Below, one piece after another: positions 5,137-5,323 of a DNA stretch of 5,323 nt (its first letter is position 1; every line of letters begins with the position of its first letter). The position numbers were made by a program, and so were the translations under genes. The stretch covers positions 1 through 5,323 of the forward strand of contig JAIOJM010000116.1 in NCBI GenBank assembly GCA_019911785.1, written 5' to 3'. The notes under the pieces are model-generated. The model was not told where the DNA came from, searched no databases, and saw only the letters and a list, made by a program, of their open reading frames with translations. Source of the stretch: Sulfuricella sp. Lineage in GTDB: Bacteria > Pseudomonadota > Gammaproteobacteria > Burkholderiales > Sulfuricellaceae.

Positions 5137-5311
5137 GCCCCCGCGAATGCCGTCAAGACCAGCATCTTGAACCTAAGGTTCAAGGTGGTCGCAGCCTGAG
5201 CACATCAGGCACATCCGGGAAGGGACGCGCACAACAGCACTCGGTACAGCCGCAACCAGACTATGCGAATCGGTCAAAGAATATATAGCCTTAACGAACA
5301 CCGCAGGGAAC
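5137..5311 (-). ncRNA. ssrS: 6S RNA, regulator of sigma70-RNA polymerase
   Basis: A noncoding RNA of about 175 nt that mimics an open promoter and sequesters the housekeeping RNA polymerase holoenzyme, mainly in stationary phase. Read on the minus strand, the closing stem pairs CCCTGCGGTG (5308-5299) with GC-rich sequence at about 5150-5138, with one bulged U, and is followed by TTCG, as after the 5' stem of E. coli 6S. The apical hairpin pairs GCGCGTCC (5230-5223) with GGATGTGC (5216-5209) around CTTCCC. In the 3' half, CTGCGAC-CACCTTGAACC closely matches the E. coli 6S sequence. It leads into a perfect 9-bp hairpin (5184-5166) like the one that forms in the central bubble when product RNA is made. 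The position directly upstream of the cyclo-ligase gene fits the conserved locus. The ends are inferred from pairing, to within a few nt. The promoter lies mostly beyond the right edge. Confidence 0.9.
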
Positions 5312-5323
5312 AAACTCGAAAAA

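Noticed and set aside
1..5323. CRISPR array, tRNA, rRNA or insertion sequence
   Set aside because: No regularly spaced repeats, no tRNA-like or rRNA segments, and no transposase or integrase reading frame were seen.

Overview
The window looks like chromosomal DNA of a Proteobacterium, most likely a betaproteobacterium. It is fairly GC-rich. It carries a proteobacterial-type 6S RNA directly upstream of a 5-formyltetrahydrofolate cyclo-ligase gene, a conserved neighbourhood in beta- and gammaproteobacteria, and the protein families fit. The assignment rests on gene content and recalled family resemblance, not on a database search.

Layout. The left edge (1-312, minus strand) holds the first 104 codons of a small exported protein of unknown function that runs off the window. 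A divergent spacer (313-524) follows, with a possible promoter for the leftward gene, a 12-codon mini-ORF with a strong ribosome binding site, and an imperfect inverted repeat ending 4 nt before the next gene. On the plus strand (525-2150) lies a membrane-bound CHASE-GGDEF protein, a probable diguanylate cyclase that makes c-di-GMP. Its stop codon overlaps that of the convergent gene.

Everything to the right is on the minus strand and is read from high to low coordinates. It comprises 6S RNA (about 5311-5137), 5-formyl-THF cyclo-ligase (5103-4513), a two-gene toxin-antitoxin module (RHH-type antitoxin 4407-4063 and PIN-domain toxin 4058-3525), an EVE-domain protein (3401-2946) and a TauE/SafE-type (TSUP) membrane transporter (2941-2147). 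The EVE and TSUP genes are 4 nt apart and probably form one operon. The toxin and antitoxin genes are also 4 nt apart.

Function. 6S RNA (a sigma70-RNA polymerase decoy) and the folate enzyme are a known co-transcribed pair linked to stationary phase. The toxin-antitoxin pair has its own palindromic control region (a perfect 16-bp palindrome at 4447-4462) and looks like an accessory insert in a housekeeping row. A second palindrome with the same ACACAT half-site lies in the leader of the EVE gene, which raises a testable possibility of cross-regulation. No complete new defence or mobile system is visible. The best leads are the control-region inverted repeats and the placement of the toxin-antitoxin module.
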